From assembly GCF_001541095.1 (NCBI RefSeq), contig NZ_LMXH01000001.1, positions 1,948,842 through 2,012,841 of the forward strand: DNA of 64,000 nt. The letters run 5' to 3'. The stretch is from Paenibacillus sp. FJAT-26967 (GTDB lineage: Bacteria; Bacillota; Bacilli; Paenibacillales; NBRC-103111). Made by a program: the position numbers and the translations under genes. The notes under the pieces were generated by a model. The model was not told the DNA's origin, searched no databases, and worked only from the letters and a program-made list of their open reading frames with translations. Below, piece by piece: positions 26,715-37,900 of the stretch (position 1 is the stretch's first letter; each line of letters opens with the position of its first letter).

Positions 26715-29700
26715 TTGGTATCTCTTGTTATTCACCATGGTCATTAATCTTCTACTTCCGATAAGCCCGGTGATTGCTGCTGGAGAAGAGATTACAGCGA
26801 AAGAAAAAGAGATTGAGAATTATATCGAGAAGAATTGGAAGAAGTCAGATATACCCGGCTTATCAGTTGTCATTGTAAACGGCAGTGATACGTTGTATCA
26901 GAAAAGCTTCGGTTATGCGGATGTAAAGAACGATGTGCCGGTCACACCGGAGACATTATTTGAGCTCGGGTCGACAAGTAAAGCATTTACGGCTCTGGCC
27001 GTGCTGCAGCTTGAAGAAAAAGGGCTTCTGAATTTGAATGATCCCGTAACCAAATATCTTCCTTGGTTCACGATGAATTTTGAGAAGCAGCCTGCGGAGA
27101 TTACATTAAACCAATTTCTTCATCATACCAGCGGGGTTCCTTTCAAAACCATCGGTGATATTCCAATCGCTAAGGGTGAAGAAGCACTCGAAGATACGGT
27201 TAGAGTCTTAACCGGGCAGGAACTGGATCACAAACCCGGTGAAAAATACTTGTATGCAACGATTAACTACGATGTGCTCGGTCTGATCATTCAGAAGGTT
27301 TCGGGTCAGACATACGAACAATATGTTAAAGAAAACGTACTGAAGCCCTTAGGTCTGAATCAGACCTTCGTCTTCAGGGAAGAAGCTCCTCAAGAGCTTA
27401 TGTCCAAAGGTTACAAGTTCAATCTGTTAAGGCCTGCTGTTTATGATGCGCCTATGTACAGAGGTAATACGCCTGCAGGCTATTACATTACAAATGCGGT
27501 AGATATGGCCAAATGGCTGAAAATTCAGCTGGCGCCAGCTTCAGCGGCACCTTCAATGGCTACTTTGATAGGCAAATCCCATGAACCTGATCGGTCCGTA
27601 GCTCCGGATTTTGACGGAGGCTCTTATGCGGCAGGCTGGAGTATTTATCAGAGTGGAACCGGACAGGTCTCGCATGCAGGGGCTAACCCTAACTTTTCCT
27701 CTCATATTGTGCTTCGTCCTCAAGACAATATTGGTATCGCTGTATTGACCAATCTTAATTCCCCTTACACGCAAACGATTGCCCAGGGGATTATGAATAT
27801 TATCCATGATAAGAAATTACCAGAGCCTATTAGTGATATGTATAAGAGTATCGACAATACCGCTTCGGCTGTTCTTTTTATCACAATACCTGTCATGCTG
27901 CTTATTCTATGGTTTACCGGGAATGTGGTTAGACAGATGATCAGGAAAGAACGTGTTTTCCAAGGCAGTGTCTTCTCGGTAGGTTTAAGCCTGTTCATCT
28001 TTAGCTGTTTTATGGCAGCGTTCATTTACTGCCTCTACCGGATACCAGACGTTATTTATTGGGAGCTGAACTGGGATTTCGTTAAAGTCTGGGCACCGCA
28101 AACCCTGATCTTAGCCGTTCTTTCCTTAATCGTGACCGTATTTTGTTTCAGTCTTTATTTCATTCTTACCAATTTGTTTCCAAAGTCCGACGACAGATCG
28201 TTATTTGTTCTTACACTGCTGAGCATAGCAAGCGGATTCGGAAATGCTGTCGTCATTTTTATCGTAAACGAGACGTTAAACCGGGATATCGAGACATTCC
28301 AAAGCGGGCTGCTGCTCTATTTTGTACTTGGGATTGCCGTGTATGTATTCGGTCAGAGGCTGGTAAGGACGAAGCTTGTCCGGGTTGCCAACAATATGGT
28401 GTACGACAAGAGAACCGAATTGCTGGAGAAGATTCTTGACACGTCTTACGAGAAAATAGAGGGATTAGAAGACGGGACCATTCAAGCCTCACTGAATAAT
28501 GATACGGAAACGATAAGCGATTTTTCTAATATTGTGATTACGGGTGCTACCAGCTTCGTTACGCTCATCTGCTGCTTTGTCTATATGGGGATTATTAGTT
28601 TTTACGGTATGCTGATCGCGATTCTCGTAATTGCCCTGGCGGCCGGCCTTCACTATGTTATCGGTCTTCAAGCCAACAAGCTCTGGGAGCAGACGCGGGA
28701 TATTCAAAATATCTTTTTTAAATTTATTAATGATCTCCTGAAAGGGTTTAAAGAACTCAGCATGCATCGCGGCAAACGGCAAGATTTTCAGGAAGATATG
28801 CAAGACAGCTGCAATACTTACCGGGATAAACGGATTCAAGGCGATTTGAAATTTGCCAATGTCAACGTTTTCGGTGAGTTATTGTTTACTTTCGTTATTG
28901 GAGCCGTTGCATTTCTGTTTCCGCTTCTCTTTAGTGAATTAAAGGTCGATGCACTTCGGAGCTATGTGTTTATCTTGCTGTATATGACCGGTCCCGTTCA
29001 CGGGATTCTAGGTACGATTCCGAATATATTCAGAGTTCGGATCAGCTGGAACCGGCTCCAGACCCTTTCCAAAGAGCTTGATTCGTTGAGAGACCATCAG
29101 CAGGCGGCGACAGAGATACAGCCGATTGCTTCCAAATCTATAGAGCTCGAGCTGAAGTCCGTTCAGTATCATTACAGCACCAAAGATGGAGAGAGTTTTG
29201 CGGTAGGTCCTTTCAACTATGCTTTCCGTACCGGAGAAATCATTTTCATTACAGGCGGTAACGGCAGCGGTAAATCCACCCTGGCTAAACTGATTACCGG
29301 ACTCTATGTTCCGGCTCAGGGAGAAATTCTCATCAATGGTGAGAAGGTTAGCGCCGCACAGTTAGGCCAGCAGTATTCCGCCATTTTCAGCGATTTTCAT
29401 TTATTCGAGAAAATGTATGGAATCGACTATAAGTCTAAGCAGAAGGATATTGAGCATTTCCTGAAGGTGCTGCATTTAGAGGATAAGGTTCAAATCCAAG
29501 ACGGTGTTTTCCAATCAATCAAGCTCTCGACAGGACAACGGAAAAGACTTGCACTTCTTGTCAGTTACTTGGAGGATCGTCCGGTCTATCTCTTTGATGA
29601 ATGGGCGGCGGATCAGGATCCGGAATATCGCTCATTCTTCTATCATACGCTGCTGCCTGAATTGAAAAATCGCGGGAAATGTGTCATTGCCATTACGCAT

Positions 29701-29811
29701 GATGATCGCTTCTTCCATTTGGCGGATCGTGTAATCAAGATGGAGATGGGGAAAATGGTACAAAGTGATTCACAGCCTTCAGCGCAAGACATGCACTATG
29801 CAACCATTTAG
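26701..29811 (+). CDS. D-Asn prodrug peptidase fused to ABC exporter (ZmaM-like)
   Basis: A 1036-residue fusion. Residues 1-28 are a signal/anchor. The serine hydrolase domain of peptidase family S12 (about 35-375) has S91-T-S-K94, Y185 in YATINY and HAGAN; the spacing parallels S95/K98/Y186 of ClbP. Three membrane helices follow (about 395-500), then an ABC membrane domain and a C-terminal ATPase with GGNGSGKST, LSTGQ and YLFDEW. This is the architecture of ZmaM, which cuts the N-acyl-D-Asn cap at the outer membrane face during export. ATG 26701 (after GAGGG) overlaps the glycosyltransferase stop by 14 bases. The YxN motif reads YAT. Confidence 0.88.
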   Translation: MRRYSWYLLLFTMVINLLLPISPVIAAGEEITAKEKEIENYIEKNWKKSDIPGLSVVIVNGSDTLYQKSFGYADVKNDVPVTPETLFELGSTSKAFTALAVLQLEEKGLLNLNDPVTKYLPWFTMNFEKQPAEITLNQFLHHTSGVPFKTIGDIPIAKGEEALEDTVRVLTGQELDHKPGEKYLYATINYDVLGLIIQKVSGQTYEQYVKENVLKPLGLNQTFVFREEAPQELMSKGYKFNLLRPAVYDAPMYRGNTPAGYYITNAVDMAKWLKIQLAPASAAPSMATLIGKSHEPDRSVAPDFDGGSYAAGWSIYQSGTGQVSHAGANPNFSSHIVLRPQDNIGIAVLTNLNSPYTQTIAQGIMNIIHDKKLPEPISDMYKSIDNTASAVLFITIPVMLLILWFTGNVVRQMIRKERVFQGSVFSVGLSLFIFSCFMAAFIYCLYRIPDVIYWELNWDFVKVWAPQTLILAVLSLIVTVFCFSLYFILTNLFPKSDDRSLFVLTLLSIASGFGNAVVIFIVNETLNRDIETFQSGLLLYFVLGIAVYVFGQRLVRTKLVRVANNMVYDKRTELLEKILDTSYEKIEGLEDGTIQASLNNDTETISDFSNIVITGATSFVTLICCFVYMGIISFYGMLIAILVIALAAGLHYVIGLQANKLWEQTRDIQNIFFKFINDLLKGFKELSMHRGKRQDFQEDMQDSCNTYRDKRIQGDLKFANVNVFGELLFTFVIGAVAFLFPLLFSELKVDALRSYVFILLYMTGPVHGILGTIPNIFRVRISWNRLQTLSKELDSLRDHQQAATEIQPIASKSIELELKSVQYHYSTKDGESFAVGPFNYAFRTGEIIFITGGNGSGKSTLAKLITGLYVPAQGEILINGEKVSAAQLGQQYSAIFSDFHLFEKMYGIDYKSKQKDIEHFLKVLHLEDKVQIQDGVFQSIKLSTGQRKRLALLVSYLEDRPVYLFDEWAADQDPEYRSFFYHTLLPELKNRGKCVIAITHDDRFFHLADRVIKMEMGKMVQSDSQPSAQDMHYATI

Positions 29812-29864
29812 CCGCTGACCTGCCAACTGCTGCAATCAGAAACGGATAAAAGGACGGGAGAAGC

Positions 29865-32800
29865 ATGAGGCAAGAACAATCACATAAAATTGATAAAACA
29901 AATGTTGAAGATATCTTGGCATTAACTCCAACGCAGGAAGGAATGCTGTTTCACCATGTGAGCAGTCAAGACAAAGGATATTACGTACAGCAGCTTACGG
30001 TTACAATTTCCGGCGATTTGTGCTCGCGTACATTTCAAAAAGCATGGGATACCGTGATTCATAACAATGAAATGCTCAGAACGGTGTATCGGTGGGTCAA
30101 ACTTGTACGTCCCGTTCAAATTGTGCTGAAAAGCCGTGAAATTCTGGTCGTGGAGCATGATTTTTCGTATTGCACACCCGAAGAGAGCAAAAAACATGCA
30201 CAAGCGATCAAAGACAAGGATAGGCAGCTTGAGCCAGATCTGGAAAAGGAGCCTTTCCGAATTACCTTGTGTAAGCTGGGTTCTTCGACTTCTGACATGA
30301 TCTTAACCTGGCATCATATTTTGTTTGATGGATGGAGTAACGGGATTCTGCTAAAAGAATTTCTTGATGCTTATCGGGCATTGGCGTCCGGAATTGATCC
30401 CATTGTTCCTGAGAAGTCCAAATTCAAAGAGTTTATTAAATGGAAAAGTATGCAAGATAAAGCTTCGCAGGAGTTATTCTGGAAAGATTACCTGCACGGC
30501 CTGGAAGAACGGACATCTTTGCCTGAATCCCAAGAGAGCAGGAACTCTTCGGAACCGTTAGCTGCGGGCAAATTAGTTTCCGTATTAACGGAATCCGAGA
30601 CTGAAGATATATCCCGTTTCGTAAGCCGACACGAGCTGACATTAGCATCCTTAATCTACACGACTTGGGGAATCCTGCTCAGTAAATATAATCAAACGGA
30701 TGATGTGATGTTCGGCACTACTGTTTCGGGTAGAGTTCCGAAAATCCAAGCTATTGAGAATATGGTCGGAATGTTCATTAATACCATCCCTCTGCGATTT
30801 CAATCCAAACCGGATGAGAGGGTTCAAGATGTTCTCAGGAATGTGAACGAGCAACTGCAAAAGCGGGAGGAATTCGAGAACACGCCACTGCCGGACATAG
30901 GAGGTTACAGTGGTCTGGGTAATCACGAGCCGCTGTTTAATTCGATTGTAGTGCTGGAGAATTATCCGCTTGACAGCAGCATCCAAGGTGATGAAGCTCT
31001 GAAGCTGATGCACTACCAAATGTATGAAACAACGCATTACGGGCTGACACTGGGTGTTCAGACATCCGGGGCGTTGGAACTGGATTTTTCCTATGATCCT
31101 GCATTATTCACTAGCTGCACGGTAGAGAGGATGGCGGGACATTTCAAACAAATCTTGAAACAGATGCTCCGTCAATCCGATATGCAGCTGCGTGATATTG
31201 TAATCCTCACATCTGAGGAACAGAATCAGATTTTAACTGTGTTTAATTCATCATCAGCACCTGCACCTTCCGAATTGGTGCACACATTGTTTGAAAGACA
31301 AACAGAACAGGCGCCCGATCAAACGGCTGTTACCTTTAATGGAAGAAGCTGCACCTACCGGGAGATTAACGAGCGATCCAACCGGCTTGCAAGATATTTA
31401 AGACTTCAAGGCGTACAGCCCGATCAGCTTGTAGCCATTGTTATGGAACGATCCGACGCCTTTATAGTTGCTATGCTGGCCGTCCTGAAGGCGGGCGCCG
31501 CCTATGTCCCTGTTGATCATGAATATTCGCAAGCAAGAATCGAGTATATCCTGCAGGATAGCCAAGCCGATATCTTACTTATTCAGACGGGTTTAGCCGA
31601 TAATGTTTCGTTTGAAGGCAGGATTATACTGGCAGATAGTGAAGAAATCGATACCTGTAATCCCGCTAATCTGGAAAGTCTGAATTCGTCCGAGCATGCA
31701 GCCTATGTTATTTATACATCAGGATCAACCGGCAATCCCAAAGGAGTTGTAGTTGAGCACCGGAACCTGCTGGCATACGTACAAGCGTTTCAACGAGAAT
31801 TCCTATTGAGCAGTCGTGATGTGTTTTTGCAGCAGGCTTCCTGTTCGTTTGATGTATTCATTGAAGAGGTATATCCGATTCTGGTAGCCGGAGGCGGGAT
31901 AGTAATTGCCGCTAGAATGGATGTCATGGACATTCGCCAACTGATCCAATTGATACAGGTTCATCAAGTCACGATGGTCTCTTGTTCTCCGCTTTTGCTG
32001 AATGAGTTGAACAAACAACAGGGGATGAACAGCGTTCATACCTACATCAGTGGCGGCGATGTTCTGAAACCTGAATATATATCGGATCTTATTAAGCGGG
32101 CAAAAATCTACAATACGTATGGACCAACCGAAGCAACCGTCTGCGCTACTTATTATAGATGCACCAGCTCGCTTGCCAAGAATATACCAATCGGCAGGCC
32201 GATTTTGAATTATCAGGTTTATATTCTGGACGTGAACGATAATCTGCTGCCAATTGGAATTTCCGGAGAAATCTGCATAGCCGGTAACGGAGTGGCACGC
32301 GGATATTGGAATCAGCCGGATCTGACCGCCCAGAAGTTTGTAGCCAATCCCTACTTTCCCGGCGTCCGGATGTACCGGACCGGGGATGTCGGGAGGTGGC
32401 TGCCGGATGGTAATATCCAATTTGCCGGAAGAAATGACGAACAAATCAAAATCCGCGGGTTTCGGATCGAACCGGGGGAAGTCGAGCACGGACTTCAGAC
32501 ACATGCGGATATAGAAGAAGCCGTCGTGCTGCCGGTCGAAGATGCCAATGGAGCGAAAAGTCTTGCGGCTTATTTAAAAACAAGCAGAGAGTTAGATACC
32601 AGTGAAGTGCGTAACTACTTGTCTGAACGTCTTCCGCATTACATGATTCCTTCCTTGTTCTACCGGATAGATGCTATTCCGAAGACGACGAATGGAAAAG
32701 TAGACAAAAAATCCTTGATGCAGTGTAACCATTTATTAAACAACGGGAAGGAGGAAGAGAGTGCTGTAAACGATACAGAAGATAAAATCCGCAGAGTCTG

Positions 32801-33614
32801 GAAAGACGTTCTAAAAGTAAACAACGTTGGACTCCACGACAGTTTTTTTGATATCGGCGGCAACTCAATTCTTCTTATGCAAATGCACGCCAAGCTGGAA
32901 AAAGAATATGACTGGGGAACTCAAATTGTAGATCTTTTCTCCCATACAACCATACACAAGCTTGCCCAGTGGATTGATCAGAAAGATCAGAAGCTGAATG
33001 AATCAGTATTCATCCAATATCAGGCACTGCCTGAGAATTACTTTGAGCGGAACATGCAGGCAAGCGGAGCAGGCGTCATGCGTTTTCTTCTGCCGCTGCC
33101 TATCCGGGAGAAGTTAAAGCTAATCGCCCGAGATAATCGGGTAGAAGAATTCGATTTGCTTTTGGCGATGATGATCTATCTTTTGTCTGAATTAAGCGGG
33201 GAGAAGAATGCCGTTGTCCAATGTCTTCAAACTAACGGGGAACAAGTAGTGCCTCTGCAGATAGATTTAGCTGAAATGAACAATTTTGAGCAGCTGTTTA
33301 CTGTTGTTCATAAGAAAAGAATGGATGAGACTGAGCAGACATACGCCCTGAAAGATACGGGCAGGATCCATATGTCTAAAGGGCAGCACTCGATTTTACC
33401 GTTCGTATCTAAAAACTCCGACTTATCCGTCGATGCCGCATTCCTTGAAATTTACGATATGGCGTTATGCTTCGATGAGGCCGCGGACGGGCATCCGTTA
33501 TCCGTTACCTGCAAATTCAATGACAAAAGGATTAAAAAAGAAGCCATGAATTTGATAATCAAAGGTTATCTGGATCTGATTCAGCAACTGACCAAAAGTC
33601 ATGTAATGTCATGA
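29865..33614 (+). CDS. NRPS C-A-PCP with truncated condensation-like tail
   Basis: A 1249-residue synthetase. Condensation domain (about 15-440) with HHILFDG near 149-155. Adenylation domain (about 465-960) with YTSGSTGNPKG near 618. Carrier domain with IGGNSILL, Ser near 1001. The pocket residues read by alignment are D-V-E-S-I-G-T-V-C-K. This differs at two positions from the bacitracin Lys code DAESIGSVCK, so a basic residue (Lys, Orn or similar) is a moderate-confidence guess. The last about 210 residues resemble only the C-terminal half of a condensation domain and lack HHxxxDG. It should extend acyl-D-Asn by one residue and pass the chain to the PKS proteins. Confidence 0.88.
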   Translation: MRQEQSHKIDKTNVEDILALTPTQEGMLFHHVSSQDKGYYVQQLTVTISGDLCSRTFQKAWDTVIHNNEMLRTVYRWVKLVRPVQIVLKSREILVVEHDFSYCTPEESKKHAQAIKDKDRQLEPDLEKEPFRITLCKLGSSTSDMILTWHHILFDGWSNGILLKEFLDAYRALASGIDPIVPEKSKFKEFIKWKSMQDKASQELFWKDYLHGLEERTSLPESQESRNSSEPLAAGKLVSVLTESETEDISRFVSRHELTLASLIYTTWGILLSKYNQTDDVMFGTTVSGRVPKIQAIENMVGMFINTIPLRFQSKPDERVQDVLRNVNEQLQKREEFENTPLPDIGGYSGLGNHEPLFNSIVVLENYPLDSSIQGDEALKLMHYQMYETTHYGLTLGVQTSGALELDFSYDPALFTSCTVERMAGHFKQILKQMLRQSDMQLRDIVILTSEEQNQILTVFNSSSAPAPSELVHTLFERQTEQAPDQTAVTFNGRSCTYREINERSNRLARYLRLQGVQPDQLVAIVMERSDAFIVAMLAVLKAGAAYVPVDHEYSQARIEYILQDSQADILLIQTGLADNVSFEGRIILADSEEIDTCNPANLESLNSSEHAAYVIYTSGSTGNPKGVVVEHRNLLAYVQAFQREFLLSSRDVFLQQASCSFDVFIEEVYPILVAGGGIVIAARMDVMDIRQLIQLIQVHQVTMVSCSPLLLNELNKQQGMNSVHTYISGGDVLKPEYISDLIKRAKIYNTYGPTEATVCATYYRCTSSLAKNIPIGRPILNYQVYILDVNDNLLPIGISGEICIAGNGVARGYWNQPDLTAQKFVANPYFPGVRMYRTGDVGRWLPDGNIQFAGRNDEQIKIRGFRIEPGEVEHGLQTHADIEEAVVLPVEDANGAKSLAAYLKTSRELDTSEVRNYLSERLPHYMIPSLFYRIDAIPKTTNGKVDKKSLMQCNHLLNNGKEEESAVNDTEDKIRRVWKDVLKVNNVGLHDSFFDIGGNSILLMQMHAKLEKEYDWGTQIVDLFSHTTIHKLAQWIDQKDQKLNESVFIQYQALPENYFERNMQASGAGVMRFLLPLPIREKLKLIARDNRVEEFDLLLAMMIYLLSELSGEKNAVVQCLQTNGEQVVPLQIDLAEMNNFEQLFTVVHKKRMDETEQTYALKDTGRIHMSKGQHSILPFVSKNSDLSVDAAFLEIYDMALCFDEAADGHPLSVTCKFNDKRIKKEAMNLIIKGYLDLIQQLTKSHVMS

Positions 33615-33627
33615 GAGGAGAAGGGTC

Positions 33628-34911
33628 ATGAGAAAGCTGGTACATGTTTTTCCAGGGCAAGGTTCCCAATATGTTGGTATGGGCAAAGAATGGTACAACA
33701 GCTTTCCCGAAGCAAGAGCTGTTTTCGAAGAGGCCAATGACACTCTGACATTTGACTTAACGAAGCTGATTTTTGAAGGAAGTCAGGAAATGCTTACTTT
33801 AACCGAGAATGCGCAGCCTGCTTTATTAACGGTTAGTGTTGCGGCCTATCGGGTGTATATGCAGGAGGTTGGAATAGAGCCTGCTTATTCTGCGGGCCAC
33901 AGTCTGGGTGAATTCTCAGCGTTAACTTGTGCAGGCGTAATAATGTTCCCGGATGCTCTGCGTATTGTACGGCAAAGAGGGATATATATGCAGGAAGCAG
34001 CTGCTGAAGGTACTGGGTCGATGTGCGCTGTCATTGGCGTCAGCAAAGAAAGGATTGAAGAAGAATGTAATTCGGCATCTGCATGGAATCCGGATCAAAT
34101 GGTTGTAGTATCCAACTATAATTCTTCTGAACAAATTGTTATCTCCGGACATCAGGAGGCCGTGACCAGAGCGGCTGCACGCTTGGAGGAACAAGGGGCA
34201 CGGGTATCCTTTCTTAAAGTCAGCGCTCCATTTCACAGTCCATTAATGAAAACGGCAGCTGCCAAATTCGAAGAAGAGCTGCAGAACTATTCGTATCATG
34301 CGTTCAAGTGGCCTGTTATCTCGAATGTCACCGGCTTGCCATACGATAGTCCGGATCAGGTTATCGTTAACTTAACCGCACAGATGACTGCCCCCGTTAA
34401 ATGGGATCTATCTATGCATTATGTACATCAAAAAGGCGTATCGGTCGGGATTGAACTCGGAGCCAGGAACATTCTCACTAATTTAATGAAGCTGAACGTC
34501 AAATCGGTGGCTTGTTATCCGCTCGACAAACCCGGACAGCTGGACATAATCCGTGAAGATCTGGCTGTAGAAATCGTTGAACAGCGACGCAAGGACAAAG
34601 TAAATAATGTCGTGACTAAGTGTCTTACGACGGCCGTCTGCACCCGCAATCGCAACTGGGATCAAACGGAATACGAACGTGGAGTTCTTGAGCCGTATCG
34701 TAAAATCCAACTTCTCCAAGAAAAGTTGGATGCCCCGGGTGAGACAGGAAGTCCTACGCTCAGTCAAATGAAAGAAGCTCTTGATCTATTGAAGCTTATT
34801 CTGGACACAAAGAAGGTTCCGGCAACCGAGCAAAAGGAAAGATTTCAAATCATTTTGAGGGATACCCATACGGTCTCTTTGTTCCCTGAATTTACTCATA
34901 TTGGTGCTTAA
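33628..34911 (+). CDS. Free-standing malonyl-CoA:ACP transacylase
   Basis: A 427-residue protein. The FabD-like domain (1 to about 300) has FPGQGSQYVGMG, the nucleophile motif GHSLGEFSAL and SAPFHSPLM; the Phe before the catalytic-region His points to malonyl rather than methylmalonyl units. About 120 further residues form an extension not found in FabD. Both downstream PKS proteins lack AT domains, so this enzyme most likely loads their carrier domains in trans. It starts 13 bases after the second NRPS gene. Confidence 0.9.
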   Translation: MRKLVHVFPGQGSQYVGMGKEWYNSFPEARAVFEEANDTLTFDLTKLIFEGSQEMLTLTENAQPALLTVSVAAYRVYMQEVGIEPAYSAGHSLGEFSALTCAGVIMFPDALRIVRQRGIYMQEAAAEGTGSMCAVIGVSKERIEEECNSASAWNPDQMVVVSNYNSSEQIVISGHQEAVTRAAARLEEQGARVSFLKVSAPFHSPLMKTAAAKFEEELQNYSYHAFKWPVISNVTGLPYDSPDQVIVNLTAQMTAPVKWDLSMHYVHQKGVSVGIELGARNILTNLMKLNVKSVACYPLDKPGQLDIIREDLAVEIVEQRRKDKVNNVVTKCLTTAVCTRNRNWDQTEYERGVLEPYRKIQLLQEKLDAPGETGSPTLSQMKEALDLLKLILDTKKVPATEQKERFQIILRDTHTVSLFPEFTHIGA

Positions 34912-34948
34912 ACGAAGGTTAAGCTTATTACATCGGGAGGTGGACCGA

Positions 34949-37900
34949 ATGGACTTTCGCTCGATTAAGTTAGGCGATATGACTTTGGGAAGTTCGAATG
35001 ACTTCAGTGAGATAGCTATAGAAGAAATCTCTGAGCAAGATATTGCGATTATCGGTATTTCACTTAAGCTGCCGCTAGCCGAGACTCCAGAGGAATTCTG
35101 GCATAATTTGAGAACGGGCCTTGATTGCGTAAGAGGCATTCCTCCTGCGCGGCAGCAGGATGTAGACCGCTATTTGGAGTTCATCGGGCAGAACCCTGAT
35201 CAGATCACTTATGGAGAAGCGGCTTATCTCGATGAGATCGACAAGTTTGATTACTCTTTCTTTAAGTTGTCCCCCAAAGAGGCAAGCTTGCTAGATCCGA
35301 ACCAGAGATTGTTCCTGCAAACGGCCTGGAAAGCGATCGAGGATGCGGGATATGGCGGTTCTAAGCTTGAAGGAAGCCGCACGGGAGTTTACTTGGGATT
35401 TGGCTCCGATTCGGATTATAAGAAGATGATTCATGAAGTAGAGCCCGAATTCGTTTCACTCTCTATGCCCGGAAATGTGCGTCCGATCATCGCTAGCCGA
35501 CTGTCTTATTTAATGGACTTGAATGGTCCGAGTATGGTCGTGGATACGACTTGTTCCTCTTCGCTTGTGGCAGTGCATTTGGCCTGCCAGGCCATACGCA
35601 ATGGAGAGTGCGATTTGGCTTTGGCCGGTGGCATACAAGTTCATCTGATTCCGGTCCGCGATTTTGAGGTAGGAATCGAGTCGTCTACATCCCGTGCAAG
35701 GACGTTCGACGATGACTCCGATGGTACAGGAACAGGCGAAGGTGTCGTTGCGATGCTATTAAAGCCCCTGTCAAAAGCTCAAGAGGACCGCGATCACGTC
35801 TATGCTGTGATTAAATCCAGCGCGGTCAATCAGGATGGCAGTTCCGTTGGCATTACGGCACCAAATGCAAAAGCACAGGAGGCTGTCATTGTAGAAGCTT
35901 GGAAAAGAGCGGGCATTGATCCCAGAACGATATCTTATATAGAAGCACACGGCACGGGGACCAAGCTGGGAGACCCGATTGAAATCGAAGGGATCCAGAG
36001 AGCTTTCCGCAGATACACGGACGACAAGCAATTTTGTGCCGTCAGTGCCGTGAAAAGCAATATCGGTCATTTAGATAATACAGCCGGTATAGCCGGGCTG
36101 CTAAAAGCGGTCTTGTCTCTTAAGTACAAGGAACTCATCCCTACGCTGCATTTTGAGAAGCCGAACAGTAAAATCGCATTCGAAGAGTCGCCTGTTTATG
36201 TGAATAACCGGCTGGAGAAGTGGGAGAGCGAATCGGATCAGCGAAGGTGTGGCGTCAGTTCCTTTGGATTAAGTGGCACGAATTGTCATCTTGTTCTGGA
36301 GGAAGCGCCCGCCGCGAACCCGACACAAATTGCCGGAGCGGCCGCAAGGCCTGAGTTGTTCGTACTTTCCGCCAAAACGGAGCCCGCACTGCAAAGCCAT
36401 ATCCATAACTATATAGCGTTTCTGAAAAATCATCCGTCTCTGTCTCTCGGTGATCTTTGTTATACCGCTTGCACAGGACGCGGGCACTATCTTTACCGGG
36501 TAGCTTTTGCTGTGGAAGATGTCCGAGAATTGATTCGTGTGCTGGAAGAATGCGCGCAAGCCGGACTGCGAGAACAAACGGATTCTCTTACAAGGAATAA
36601 CTTTGTCGATCCAGACCCGTTGAATGATAAAGTCAGACGTGTATCGGACGTAAACCGGCTAAGGGAAATGAATGTGACAGCAGAAGCTGAACTGTCGAAG
36701 TTTTTGGATTCGGGAAAGCGGAACATAGCTGTCCTTCATGAACTTTGCAGCCTCTACGTTCAAGGGGCGACCATAGAGTGGGACCGGTTGTACAAGCAGG
36801 AGAAGAGAAAAAGGATCAGTCTTCCGACTTATCCTTTCGATAAACACCGGTGCTGGCTGGATCTTCCTGAACTTAGGGAAGAAGAGAATGAGCCGGGGAC
36901 CGATAGCTTGTATCAGCAGGTCTGGTTGAAGCAGCCATTTAATGATCTTATCGCTGCACACAAGCCAGGGTGCTATCTGGTCTTCAATGACCGAAGCGGA
37001 ATCGGCTCCAGACTGGCGCAGAAGCTAAGAATAGCGGGCTCGCAAGTCTTTGAAGTCGGGCTGGGTGACAGTTATGAGAAGCGCAGCGATTCCTCATTTG
37101 TCATCGGGGGGGGACAGGCGGATTACGAACGATTGCTCCGGGACCTTAGCGGCAAACCGATCGACCGGATTGTTCATCTTTTTTCCTTGTCCTCACCGGA
37201 TGACGGATATTCGCGGAATGACTTGGAGCGCCGTTTGAATCACAGTGTGTACAGTTTGTTTTACCTGGTGCAAGCCTTAGTCAAAATTCGAGCTTCAGAG
37301 CAAGTCGACTTAGTGATCATAACGGATCGGGCGGATGAAGTCATTTCGGCGCAGGATACAGTTGTTCCTGAGAATACCGCCTTAATCGGCCTGGGTAAGG
37401 TCGTTCGGTGGGAATCTTCAAATCTTAAAGTCCGCTGTATTGATGTCGAGCCCACTGAAAATGCCGCTGATACTATCTGGACAGAACTGCATTGCGATAC
37501 CAAGGAATACAAAATCGCATATCGCCATGGTGTACGGTATATCGAAAGAATCGATACGCTGAATATGGAAATTGTTGAATCAAGCCCGGTTGCTTTTAAA
37601 TCCGATGGAGTCTATCTCATTACTGGGGGTTTGGGCGGGATCGGTCTGCATATCGGCAGACATCTGGCGTCGCAGGAGAAGGTTCATCTCGCGATGATAA
37701 ACCGGACCGGCCTGCCGCATAGGTCTGAGTGGGACGGACTTTTACGAGGCGGCCATAGCAGCGATAAGCAAACCAGAGTCCTGCGCGCAGTCCTGGAAAT
37801 CGAGCGGATGGGCTCACAGGTGGATATCATTCAAGCGGACGCAGCCAATGAAGCGCAAATGCGGGCTGCCCTCGATTTACTGCGTGAAAAACATGGGCAC

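Noticed and set aside
31803-32504. Long minus-strand frame (233 residues) inside the second NRPS gene
   Set aside because: Entirely antisense to the adenylation domain, which has intact motifs; no ribosome binding site.
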